The position numbers and the translations under genes are program-made. A stretch of 64,000 nucleotides of DNA from Vitis vinifera (taxonomy: Eukaryota > Streptophyta > Magnoliopsida > Vitales > Vitaceae): contig NC_081822.1 of NCBI RefSeq assembly GCF_030704535.1, positions 10,533,001 to 10,597,000 of the forward strand, given 5' to 3'. The notes beneath the pieces were generated by a model. The model was given only the letters and a program-made list of their open reading frames with translations. It did no database searches and was not told the DNA's origin. Shown here piece after piece: positions 12,901 through 23,722 of this stretch (positions are counted from its first letter, which is position 1; each line of letters starts with the position of its first letter).

Positions 12901-13942
12901 AATGGCGAACCAGTGGCTTTGTTAAACCCTAACAGTCCTTTCATCAGGTCCCCGAAGCTCGGATCGAAACTTCCAGAAGAAGGCGGTTCAGATTGCTTCA
13001 GCACTGCCATGGAGTGGACGGTGGATACCTTAATCATGCCGCCAAGTGATGCGCCGTTGAGGGCATTTTGGAGATTCTGCATCGCCGGCAAGAGCTGCGT
13101 CATCAGATTCTGGTCGCCGGAGGTCATGACTTCGTTTCCGACAGTGATGAGGATGATTTTGCTAGAGGGATAGTAGGGAAGGACATTGGAATTGATCCAA
13201 TTCCTGGCGAAGTTGGGATCGGAAGCTAGTGCCGGGACATCGCCGTTCGCTGTTCCGATGACGATTCCGATGCCGGTATTGGCAAGGGCTTTGATGATAG
13301 CTGGGTCGGCTCCGTACAGCCTGACTTTTTCAATGGAAGTGGATTGTAGAAGCTTTGCGGTTGCTGATGGAGGGGGGAGGTTATCGGCGACTTGGCCATA
13401 GTTTATACCAATGAACGACTCCGATCCTGCACAAACAGAGGGATTAATCAGATTTAACTAGTTCGCCTAGGTCGAGTTAAGTCGTAACGATCCGAATTTT
13501 TTCAGAGTTCAAACATCAATTCTAGCCGTTACGTTCAAAATAAAGAAAAAAAAAATTATTGAAGTCGGCATGATCGATTTTTTCTAAATCTGATGCCACC
13601 GCAAGGAAAAAAAAACGAGTCTCAAAAGAGGAAAAGGATTCTCAAGACTATTATTTCAATTTCTCTGGAAAATGACATGAAACAGGCGATTCATTTCAGA
13701 AGAACAGAATATCAGAAGCACAGACCACCAAGAAATAAAATACACCCTGGAATTATTCACAACACTAGTTTCTGCAAGAACACGAGATATTGATGAAACA
13801 GTATTCATGGATCTCAAAGAAACAGACGCAGGTCATATCTTGTAGGCCTGCACATGCAAGATTCAGGAGTCTTACTTGCTAGAAGAACAGAGTGTAGGAG
13901 GGAGAAAAGAAAGGCCACCGAAGCACAACGAAACGTCGTCAT
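9904..13942 (-). CDS. Glucan endo-1,3-beta-glucosidase (GH17) with C-terminal X8 domain
   Basis: A five-exon gene of 465 aa on the minus strand: 13876-13942, 12762-13426, 12365-12688, 11909-12212, 9904-9941. The N-terminal signal peptide (residues 1 to about 23) is rich in Leu, Phe and Val. The mature protein starts near ESFIGINYGQVADNLP, typical of GH17. Likely catalytic glutamates are E121 in ITVGNEV (acid/base) and E266 in VVAETGWPY (nucleophile). A Pro/Thr-rich linker (about 353-373) leads to an X8 (CBM43) domain from TWCVPK to the end. The X8 cysteine set is complete only if the 38-nt last exon is included, which encodes YKGCIYPGGRT with the sixth cysteine. The secreted enzyme should cleave callose in walls or at plasmodesmata. 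The C-terminus is short, with no obvious GPI-anchor tail. Reading through exon 4 instead gives an AT-rich tail lacking the last cysteine. Confidence 0.92.
9973..10231 (-). repeat. Left LTR-like repeat (3' LTR of the intronic element)
   Basis: About 259 bp, roughly 70% similar by eye to 11576-11824. On the minus strand it begins TGTTAGAAATTATTAAC, preceded by a purine-rich GTGAAGGA that could be the polypurine tract. Confidence 0.5.
11576..11824 (-). repeat. Right LTR-like repeat (5' LTR of the intronic element)
   Basis: About 249 bp, the partner of 9973-10231. The adjacent inner sequence at 11562-11575 resembles a decayed primer-binding site for initiator tRNA-Met in minus orientation. Confidence 0.5.
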
Positions 13943-14030
13943 GGCTGGAGAGCTTATCGTTTTGGTGGAGCAGATGAAGACGAGGTGACAGAGGCAAAGC
14001 CGTGGAGATTTAAATACTGAAAAGTGAAGA
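13943..14030 (-). promoter_or_regulatory. Putative TATA box and 5'UTR of the GH17 gene
   Basis: On the minus strand TATTTAAATC lies at about 14008-14017, some 70 bp upstream of the ATG at 13942. That spacing suits a TATA box with a 5'UTR of roughly 40 nt. This is a position-based inference. Confidence 0.4.
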
Positions 14031-15560
14031 GAACTTTAAAGTACACCAGGCACTGTCACTGATGCCAAGAGTAAATTCCACCGAATTGGAAACCGGAAGC
14101 TGGAACTTCCATCTTGTACGTGGAGCCTTAGTAGCCAGCATGGCCACTTAGTATGGAAAAGGGTAGATATGGGATTCACTTTGATTTTTTTTAAATTATT
14201 TGCGGTAACATCAACCGAAAGTAACTTTTCCTTTTTCAGTGTTGCTTTTCGGAATTTCACTGGACATCCGTTCAAGCTTCAAAATGACCAGATGCCTTAA
14301 TTCTGCCCATTACACCCGATTAACACGGTATGTCAAATGTGGATTTGAATCCAGGTTCATAATCTTAACAAGATCCCTTCCGTTTTCTATATTGGCTTAA
14401 AATCCAGGTCCATGGTTCATTTGAACTTATACCAGATTTGCCCAAAAGCTGTCTTTTTAACACCGCATATTGCCAAGCACCACATAAACTTTTGTCATTT
14501 TGCTTGTGTAAAGTTTCACGTTATTTATCAGAGTTAAGCCCCAGTAGGACCCCTTATTGCATTTTCATTCTCTCACAAAAAGCAATCTCGACGACTCTTC
14601 CAATCTTTGAGCAGGCCTTTGGATTGGATTGGTTGTTCCTTCCATGCTAAGAAATGGCTTTCCCCTCCAATTTCCAATGGGCAAAAGCAGAAAAGGCAGA
14701 TACTAAAAGGGAGCTTCTTCTTCTCACACACTGGTAGAATATTTGTTGCTTGAGGGACAAAGGCACAAAGGAGGACAAGCTTTGGGTTAAGCATAATTGG
14801 TGGGCAAGTAAACTCGAATTAAAAATGGAAAGTGAGCTTTCCAAACCTTCGCAATTAAGCTCTTTGCCTAGCTGCTTCTTTGTCCATTTTGTTTCACTTA
14901 TCTCATCAGACGCTTTTTCAAGAACTACTTTATGAATGATTGATTGATTTTTTTTTTTTTTTTTGATAGAAAAGCACTCGCAATTAAGCACAGGATCTTG
15001 ACTACATTTGTAGCCTTAACTCATGCTTTCTTTCCATCAATGCAGCTGCTCCACGAGTATCATTTGGTTATAAAAGTTGCTTCTTGGTTGGTTATAAAAA
15101 CCTAATCAATACAATCAAAGCAAGTTTCAAAGCAATGCACAGAGAAAGAGAAAGAGAAAAAGAAAAAGAAAAAAGAAAAAAAGAAAAAGAAAGGAAAAAG
15201 AAAAGGAAAAGGAAGAAAAACCCGTACTGAGTTGAGAAAAATCCAGTAGAAAATCAAGAAACTGGGTTCTTTTTCATAGTTCAAGTTTCATCGTATATAT
15301 GTGATATTGTCATTGTTAATACAATTTAACGTGGTTTAATGATCAATGTAATCTCTAGGTGGCAATAGAGTACACTGATACTTAAGAACATACTAATTAA
15401 ACAAAGACAAAAAGATTATAATGGCGAAGAAGCTCATTCTCCTGTCAATTGTGACTGCACGTAAATTTTTCCTTTGTAACAATATACAATAGAAGCAAAC
15501 CCGTCATTCAATAAATGAGTTAAGTGTGAACCCCAATAGAAAAGAGGAGGGAAAACTTTA
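14031..15560. other. Intergenic; includes homopurine tract
   Basis: No gene is supported between the GH17 promoter and the 3' flank of the TRM-like gene. A nearly pure A/G tract of about 90 bp runs from 15137 to 15230 (GAGAAA-type units). The rest shows no repeat or coding signature that I recognise. Confidence 0.45.
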
Positions 15561-15865
15561 TTAAAGCACTGGTATCTTCTTACTTTCAGATTATGCCAAG
15601 CCCACTACCTTCATATCCATTCTGTGGAGCATCTTTTGGAACTGGCGACCAATATATGTGAGCCCCAAGGCATCTTTCTTGTCAATATCACAGCCTTCAT
15701 ATACATCATGTTAAGCATTTGGTTATTAGTATCTTCCCCTTTCAGATGATACCAAGCTTGCAGTCTTTGTATACATCATGTGCAGCGTCAGTCAGATCCG
15801 TGGAGTGATGTAAGTGAGTCTTAAAGCGTCTTTCGCATTAATATCCCAGCTTTCTCTATCACTGA
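15560..15865. repeat. Diverged tandem duplication, about 160-bp unit
   Basis: Two consecutive blocks share an ordered set of words: TATCTTCTTACTTTCAGATTATGCCAAGC then TATCTTCCCCTTTCAGATGATACCAAGC; TATACATCATGT appears in both; GTGAGCCCCAAGGCATCTTTC matches GTGAGTCTTAAAGCGTCTTTC; and ATATCACAGC matches ATATCCCAGC. The second block starts near 15730. It lies just 3' of the TRM-like gene, possibly inside its 3' flank. Confidence 0.55.
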
Positions 15866-16459
15866 GAAAGTAAGAATTGCCTAATAAGCCAATAACCCAC
15901 AGTTTCCAAGTTATAATTAGAGGATGGTTCCAAGCGCCAAGAAGATACAGAGCCAATATCTCATACCAGATATAGTGAATCGGGTTCGTTTCTGATAGAT
16001 TTTGGCCACCGATCTTTAAAAATACAAGTTTGCAGTATCTTTATCTCCTCTGCGAAGGATGGATGTCTTTACTCCTAACAATTCAGCCTGCAAAAGCATG
16101 GACTTTCTCTATCTCTACATTTTTTTAAAGGCCTTAATTTCATAAACTTTTATCCATTTCTACATCTCAGCTTGGATTGGGTTGGTAGAGAGACCTGACC
16201 GATGGTTCCAAGTGTATAAAAAACCAAGAAGAAGTGGCTAAGCATCCAAATGTTTCAGGATGGGATGAACATATTGCCTTTTCTATGCAATGAAAACATA
16301 AAAAGAACAGCATACGTGTATTTATGAGTTGGAACTTGGAAAACGGATTACCCTTAATTTATGTTTTACAAAATCACATACAACTTTGAAATTCCCCTAC
16401 TACAACAAAATAGCAGAAAACCGATTCTTCTCAAATCATTCTACACTGCTCTGTTTCAA

Positions 16460-19400
16460 TCAATTTGGTATGCTTAGATGCAAAAAATCTCTGGTAATCT
16501 CACCTATGAGTCCACTGAATACATGCCTCTCCACATCCCTTATAACATCATCTTTTTCAATAAATGCAAACATCTTATCATTCCAACCAAGGTCCCACAA
16601 GCAGTTCACATCTGGATCCATGGTTTGGACGTCTAGCTCGAGCATTTTTGGTAGGTAGTCTGCAGCATCACACTCATCACTCCCATCCCTGCCACATGAT
16701 TTCAACTTCTCAAAGTCTATATGCAACTGCTTTACCAAGTCATCCAAAGAAGCTATCTTTGTGGAACTGATTGATATCTTCACGAAAGGATGAACACTGA
16801 GTTCTTGTCTTTTCCCTTTTCTTCTCATTAGTTCATAGCCGCAATCTAATATGAGCCTGCTTTCCTCATCATGACAGTTATGGCCACTAGCATGAAGAAT
16901 GCCAATAGGAACATTGAGTTTGAAGAGTGCCTCTGCTGTGTTAAGAAATAGTTGGCTTTTTATTAGTATCTGCTTGAGGTGGTTTTCATTTTCTGTCAGT
17001 GGTTGCTGCTGTGTCCTTGATTTGGAAATTTTCCGGGGCTCCAGTTGAACAGTATGAGAGAGATCCACACTTCTTTCTTGATTTCCTGAAACAACGAAAG
17101 AAAAAACAATCTTTGGCTACAAACTTTTTGTATTTGTTGTTGTAATATTATACATATATATAAGGAAACTGTCATATATTAGAACACATAGCAGGGATGT
17201 TGTCGGTACATAAGCTTGAAATAGAACGTTGTACTTACCAATAAGCGGATTTGATACAATTTTGAGAAACCCTGGTTCTTGATCTTTGATAGAAAGAGGT
17301 GCCTGGCCTTGCTGATCAATGGAACCCTTCGAGATTATGTCTTGGCACTGTACAACAATCAAGAAAACTCGTCTCAGCTCAAATAATAACTACTTGTTTG
17401 GATGCCATCTAAATTCAAACTAGATATGATGTGAAACAAATTGCAGATCTTTAGAAAAGATGAACTTACAGTGTCATTTGGAGCTAGAGTATGTGGTTCT
17501 TTTAGGCTTTGGCATTCATTTCCCACAGAACCGTACAAACTGGAAGCCAGTTCAGCATCTTTATGCAATTTCTGTGCCACAGCAAATGGTTGGGTGTTTG
17601 CTTCTGATTTCTTGGAATTAATAATGTGCACCTCTGCTTCTTTGTGTCTGACAGCACTCCCTTGTTCAGCTCTTTTGGTGCCTCCAATTTTGTCCTGCCT
17701 TCTCTGTTTCATTTCTTGCAAAATTGATATTGGGTGCTTCAGTGGCCTTACCAAGTTAGTTCCATTTCTTCTGGTCATTACTTCATCAATCTTTTGAGGG
17801 GTCTCCCTTTTATGCACTTTAGTATTGTCTATCTTCTTCTGAGCGGGTGTAACGTGAACAGCCTTCTCTTTCATAATAGGCAGAATGTTAGCTTTTGCCT
17901 TTTTTGATTGAGGTTCTACATCTGTTCGTGAGGCACTTTGATCGAAGTTCTTGTGCATTGAATCTTTTATGTTGACCTTTAAGTTGGTAGGACTTCCATA
18001 TCTGACCATATTTTCATGGTGTTTGGTATTTGGAAATCCTTTGTGTGGCATCGCATCAGTTGCATCTGTTGAACTTTTCTTACCATGTGTGGATTGGTTC
18101 AAATGTGGATGCTTCTTTTGCAGATTCACAGTCTCATGCGTGCTTTTTGATGAACTCTTCGAGACTACCTCAATTCCTTTCTGTACTCCCCCCTGTGATT
18201 TCTGCCTGACATTCTGCTCCTTCTCTGCTGCTTGATGTTTTTCTTGTTGATGCTCAGATTTTTGGATCATGTTCAGTTGCTGCAATCCAAGATTATTTAC
18301 CATATTTTGTTGATTGCTTGGGAAAAGCCTGTTTGCATATCTCTGTTCTGCTTGAGGTGTACTTCCATTTTGCCCTGTCTTATGTTGCAGTCCCTTTGCA
18401 GCTTCTGGAATTATATGTGTAGGTGGTGCCACCTGGAGCTGCACATGCTTTAAGAACGGTTCTTTTGTTTCACGCCTTTCTATGACCTTATGTTCCCTGA
18501 GGATTGTATCATCCCGCCGTCTTGCATTTTCCAGTATGCTATTTTGACTTCCAGTAATTTCTGTCAATTGAATGTTGCTTTGTTGCTGCTTGCTTATTTT
18601 TGCAGTGGCCTTCTTTGTGGCTGTCCCCGCATTTTTACCTTCAACATTTTCTGAGTCCTTCCAAGGTGGTTTTCCATTATGAACCACCATCTCAAGGTTG
18701 GCATTGCGAGTCCCTGGGTTTTTTTCTGCTTGCTGCCCAAATGCAGTGTTCTGGGTCACCAGCGTCTTGGTGGACTGTTTCAACCTCTGCCTTGCAGTTT
18801 GGAGTGCCATATTCTCAGCATGTTTGGACTTTGGTTCATCATTCTTGGTGCTTTCAAGTGCAGTTTTCTTTGAATCCCTTCCATCCATTTTTTGCCTAGA
18901 GCTCAAATCTGTCTGAGTTCCATGCTTTGAATCCATAGCTCCTGGAATTTCTTCCAGTCCCATTAGTTTGGCAATTATATTTGGAATACCCTTGTCTGGT
19001 TTTGATCTTGCTGAACTTGAAGTTTTCTTGTGTTCGGATAGAACACCAAGAGCTTTGAAATCATTGACATATCTAGCTGATCCTGATTGAGAATTTGAGG
19101 CAACTAAAGCTCGGCTTTCATGGTTCAAGTTGGAAGCTTCTGATGAGTATGTCAGAGTCAGCCTCTGCTTGAGACCAGTCCTTGAAACTTGGTGTGTGCC
19201 CCTTGAGGGCTTATCAAAGGAGAATATCGGTCGGTCCAGCTGCTTCTGTTCATCAACTTTGACAATGTCATCATCTTCATCTTCATCACCCTCCAGCAGT
19301 TTGATCCGGTTTTTCCTCTGTGGGGTGACCATGTGCTCTGAAGCTTCCTGCAGGTTTACAAGCATTCTCAGGGACTCTTCCAAATCCATGGCGCCTTTCA

Positions 19401-21553
19401 GAAGTTCCTTCCCAATTTCTATAGAATAGCTGTCAAAGTTAATACCATTAGAGCAGGCTCTGAGGATTTGATTCAATTTCTGTGCACCCTTTGATATCTC
19501 TTTGACCTGAAGAGGAGAGAGAGTAGGAAACTGACTAGTTGAAGACATGTGCATATCGACACTTCTTCCTTTTTCCATCTTCCCAAAGTTCCCTGATCTC
19601 CTACCAATTTGGTGCAGGAAACCAAGCACTGAATTACTGCCTGAGGAGTTCATTTTTCCGAGTTTTCCTCCATTCTCCAAGGCAAGAGCAAGGGCCAAAG
19701 AAAGATCTCCCATCTGTTCTGAGCCTCGGCCTCTCCCATAGGAAACAATCTGTTTGGAGGAATCTCCAATGGTCAGTGGTCTGTTTTCTCCCTTTGACCT
19801 TTTGGGTGTGTGTCCTGCTTTCGAACCAAACTGCAGCACATGAAAAAACTCAACTAATGAAGTTTGAACCATCTACTTCAACTGTTTCAAGCAAAGATTG
19901 AAAGTTGAGGAATGAAAACTTACAATATCATGCTTTTTTATTTCTGTAAATCCTTTTTGAGTTTGCCTGTAGTAACTATATGTTTCTGTTGATTTCACAG
20001 GAAAACAACAATGAATTATAGATGTCAGTGCATGCTCAAACTCTAACCACTTCATTACAATTTGGAATTGGGTCAATATTCAAAGTTTTTGGCTACTCTG
20101 TGTGCCCTTACCAGCCACAAAATTTACACCTTGGATTAGTGAATTTGGGAGGAAAAAGGGTCAAATAAATATAGGGTCCTACTGTCCTTCTCTAGTTTCA
20201 TGTTGGTAAGTTGGGACCCTCACTATCATCTTATATAATCATGTCAATGTCCTAAAAAATGGTCTGGATCATTGTTTGATGAGTACTAATAATTTACCAA
20301 GTAAAAAAGATATATAAAAATAGCTGATTAGTTAAGTTTTAACCATGAGATCTGCCCCTGGTTTTTCTATAAGACTGTTTACAATTAGAAGTTGAAAAAC
20401 TGAAAACCATGAATGATCCATCAGTAATACCCTTTAGATGATTAGTATCAGTACTGTTCTAGCATACCATCAAGAGGAGCAACAGAATTTTAGAGCTCAA
20501 AAGTCAAAACCATAGCTTGGTTGTCCGAAACCTGGAAAACATACAACCCATGGTTGTTTTTTTTTGGGTTAGATTGTGTGACGAGTACATTGATATTGTC
20601 TATTCTAGGCCCAATGGTGTTAGATGGTTTTAAATCGCATCTATATGGTTAAGAGAAATCCACTTTATTATGCCACTCGATATATAGTCCCCGAATTTCT
20701 TCCTAACAAATATGAGATATCATAATCATCTTTCATAAAGAAACAATTTATCGTTGTGTTCCATGAAATTGCATGTTAGATGGATAGATAGACACCTCTT
20801 ATAGTGTCAAAGACATAATCTCACACTAGGTTGGCTCCGATATCATCTATGACAAGTTGCTCCCTCTCATGTAGCATATTATTCATTTTGAATAATTATA
20901 GTTTAAAACACGTCTACATGATTAAAAGAAGCTCATTATATATATAGTATCTGAAACTCTTTACCATAACACACACCGGCCATCCAAGAAGTTATAACTT
21001 AGCAAACAAGTGGTTATGGCATCTATTGTATTTTTGGGAACGAATTAATAATTGTTAATGGCCTTACCTAGCAAACAAATGGGCTTATCTAATAACAATC
21101 TCCAACCTCTCAAATCCCTCTTTAGATAAAGCAATAGTTTCCAAAGGCGCTCATTGAACCATTCCTTTAGTCCAACATATTCATCATCATGTAATATAAT
21201 TTATTTATTTTTACATAATTAAAACCATTAAAATATTACAATGATTAAAAAAACACTTCCACAAGTTTATTATTTTTCTCAGTTACCAAAAAGAAAAAGG
21301 AAAAAAGAGGTGTTCAAGTTGATTCCAAAACTCAGCACGCACGCTTGAGAACAACTCTGGATTCGAAAAAGGGATTTTGATTCACGGTTGAACTCGCCTA
21401 AATGATTAGCAGCTAACAGAGTTTAATTTGTGAATCAAAATTACCTCCCGTCATTGTCGAAGAACGGCCGGAAGTCTGACCAGCAGCCATCCGCTCTTTC
21501 CGCAAGCGCAGATCATCCAACAGCTTCTGCGCAAAATCTGATCTCTTTGCCAT
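16460..21553 (-). CDS. TRM (TON1-recruiting motif)-like protein with DUF4378
   Basis: A five-exon gene of 1088 aa on the minus strand: 21445-21553, 19924-19985, 17470-19830, 17239-17347, 16460-17085. All introns are GT-AG and in phase. Visible parts: a basic N-terminus (FAQKLLDDLRLRKERMA), an Ala/Leu helix (MGDLSLALALALENGGKLG), an acidic run at about 239-245, the family motif NIIAKLMGLEEIP at about 341-353, a long low-complexity Gln/Lys/Ser-rich middle, and a C-terminal DUF4378 (SQLFLNTAEALF to DVERHVFSGLIGEITRDFLH). Known TRM proteins bind TON1 and organise cortical microtubules and division-plane position. The N- and C-terminal motif order fits that family. I cannot assign an Arabidopsis orthologue. 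Plus-strand open frames inside exon 3 are shadows. Confidence 0.88.
20575..20990 (-). mobile_element. TRIM-like retroelement in intron 1 of the TRM-like gene
   Basis: A short element of about 415 bp with two LTR-like tracts: one from about 20575 (GATATTGTCTATTCTAGGCCC ... TTTTAAATCGCATCTATATGG) and one from about 20855 (TATTATTCATTTTGAATAAT ... TTTAAAACACGTCTACATG). Between them GCTCCGATATCA at 20834-20845 is close to the reverse complement of the TGGTATCAGAGC primer site. The size, lack of coding and primer site fit a terminal-repeat retrotransposon in miniature. The boundaries are approximate. Confidence 0.5.
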
Positions 21554-23270
21554 GTTAGTGCTCCGAAGTTCCTATCTTCCAAACTCTTTCCCTTGGCAAA
21601 TGGCGGAATGCCTTAGATTATGCTTTTGGTTTGTTAGCTCTTACTGAGAGGGGAATGTTTCTCTTTCCTTTTTGGTTGGGCGGGTGCTGTCAAAGTTGGG
21701 TGTGGTGGGAAGTCCAGTCCGAAACTATTAAAAGAAGTTTGAAATTTACTCTGGAAAGTTTGACGTGAACGTTAGCCCTCTCTGGGGATCTCTACAACTT
21801 CTGAATCTTAGTGCCCTGACTTTGATTACAATCCAAGCAATGGCAGAGATTTCAATGGGCTTCTCTTCGAAGCTTCTTGACCCTGCCATCTGCTTTTAAT
21901 ATCAATTTGTATGCTTCAGAAAATTGGTGCCAAACTAAGGTGAAAGGGCAATTTCATGTTTTAATATCGCAATTAAGGTATATGGTAGGTGTTCATCAAC
22001 TCAATGGGGTTCATTTTCTTAATAATTTAAATTTTATTATTTTTGTTAATTTTTATTTTTTAATTCTAATTTCATTATAAATGAATATAAATTATAAATA
22101 AATAAAAATTATAAATGCTTATAAATTATTTCTTGGAAAAATAAATTTTTATTTATAAATGTTAAAACAAAAAATGAATTAAAATAATTTTTTATTTAAT
22201 TATATATATAAATAGTACTGTACATGACAAGATAATATTCTAAACCTTGAAGGTTTAAAAGAAAATCTTAAGGTATAGCATATTGTTATCCTTAACTTTG
22301 AAGTGATAGTTATACGAATCTTATACAATATAGAGTTTAAAATTATTAAATTATTATTATTATTATTATTATTTTTGTCCGGGGTAGGAAGGATGTTGTT
22401 GTTTATTTATTTATTTTTTTAATCTCTTGATATATTAAAAACTATTTTTTGTATCGAAGGTCCAATAATGAATTTTATTCTTACCAATAATTTAAAAAAT
22501 ATTTTTGAGGATTATAGCCAAAAAATAATTTTTAAAATTTTTTTTAAAAAATGTCCAAAAAAAAAGTGGATTCTTAGGTCCATTTAGAAACTGATTTTGA
22601 AAATAGATTTTCAACGGATGAATTGTTTTAAAAAAATGTTGGGCTTATTTGATAATTATTTTTTAAAACAGTTTTTTATTTTCTAAAACAAAAAATTAAG
22701 AAAACATGTTTGATAACTAAAAAATATTTTCTATTTTCTGTTTTTAAGAACAAAAATGATATATTTTCATATAATATCTTTTAATTATTTTTTATTTATT
22801 TTTACTTGTTTTTAAAAATAATTATATATACACGTAGAATGATTAAAAATAAAACACTACATATAAAAATTATTTTTAAAACATATTTTAAAATATTTAA
22901 AATAAGTCAAAAGATGTTTGTAAATATACTTTTATTTTATAAAATATTAGAGAATAATTTTCAAAAACCGTTTTTTAAAATTGTTTTCGAAAACGGTTAT
23001 TAAACATGTTATTGTTTTTTAGAATAAATTTGATAAACTTTTTAGATTTAAAAATATTTTGAAAAAATAATTAAAAATATAAATAATACTTTCAGAATTC
23101 TTTATCATAGGCAAGTGCCTCATACTTTCATAAAAGAAATAAATTAGAAAAAACTGTTCTTCATATTTAAAATTTTGATGTTTTTTAAGAACACAATTTC
23201 TTTTTAAAATTTATTTTTTGACAACCTTTAAGAACTCTTAGCTCATTTTCTTGGACTTGGTTCTAGGAAT
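21554..23270. other. TRM-like gene promoter and AT-rich intergenic DNA
   Basis: The region up to about 21800 is the 5'UTR and promoter of the TRM-like gene. A short ATG frame at 21840-21898 has no recognisable product. From 22100 the DNA is very AT-rich, with ATT repeats at 22350-22372 and poly-purine/pyrimidine noise. No gene seen. Confidence 0.4.
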
Positions 23271-23722
23271 GGCAATAGGGACGGGTTCGGGACAGGTCGC
23301 CCCCATCCCAACCCTGCCCCGTTTATTAAAAACAATTTCCATTCCCGCCCGTTTAAATTCTTTTTTTTTTTTTAAATTACTTTTAAATTTTTTAATTACA
23401 TTAAAATAAATATATTTTATAAATAATAAAATTATTATATTTTTTATAACTTATTTTATTAATTTTTTTTATTATTATCTATATATTAAAAATAGTAAAA
23501 TAAAATTTTAAATTAAATTAATTTTAAAATTTAAATTGAATTTAATTTTAAAATTAATTTTATATATAATGGGGGTAGGACAGGATTGGATGGGGCAATA
23601 TCTGAACCCACCCCGAGTTTAAAAAAAAAATCCCATACTCGTCCCAAACCCGTTTATTAAAATTAAATCTCATCCTATTAGGGACATACACCCGAAAAAA
23701 CCCGTCCCATTGCCATCCCTAC
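23271..23722. mobile_element. Inverted-repeat element with GGGATGGCAAT-type termini (MITE-like)
   Basis: About 450 bp. The left end reads TAGGAATGGCAATAGGGACG and the right end ACCCGTCCCATTGCCATCCC followed by TA. The two ends are inverted copies (about 22 of 25 bases). Internal GGGACGGGTT-like words also repeat in inverted order (GCCCCGTTTATTAAAA and CCCGTTTATTAAAATT). The middle is AT-only. Termini of this type are common in plant genomes. A TA pair flanks both sides, but I cannot assign a superfamily with confidence. Confidence 0.6.

Noticed and set aside
12427..13401. Plus-strand open frames
   Set aside because: Antisense to GH17 exons 2 and 3; no own motifs.
17441..19901. Many plus-strand open frames of 60-120 codons
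   Set aside because: They are antisense shadows of the 2361-nt exon 3 of the TRM-like gene, whose frame and domain content are clear on the minus strand.
21840..21898. Short ATG frame reading MAEISMGFSSKLLDPAICF
   Set aside because: Nineteen codons, no recognised family, no supporting context beyond being upstream of the TRM-like gene.
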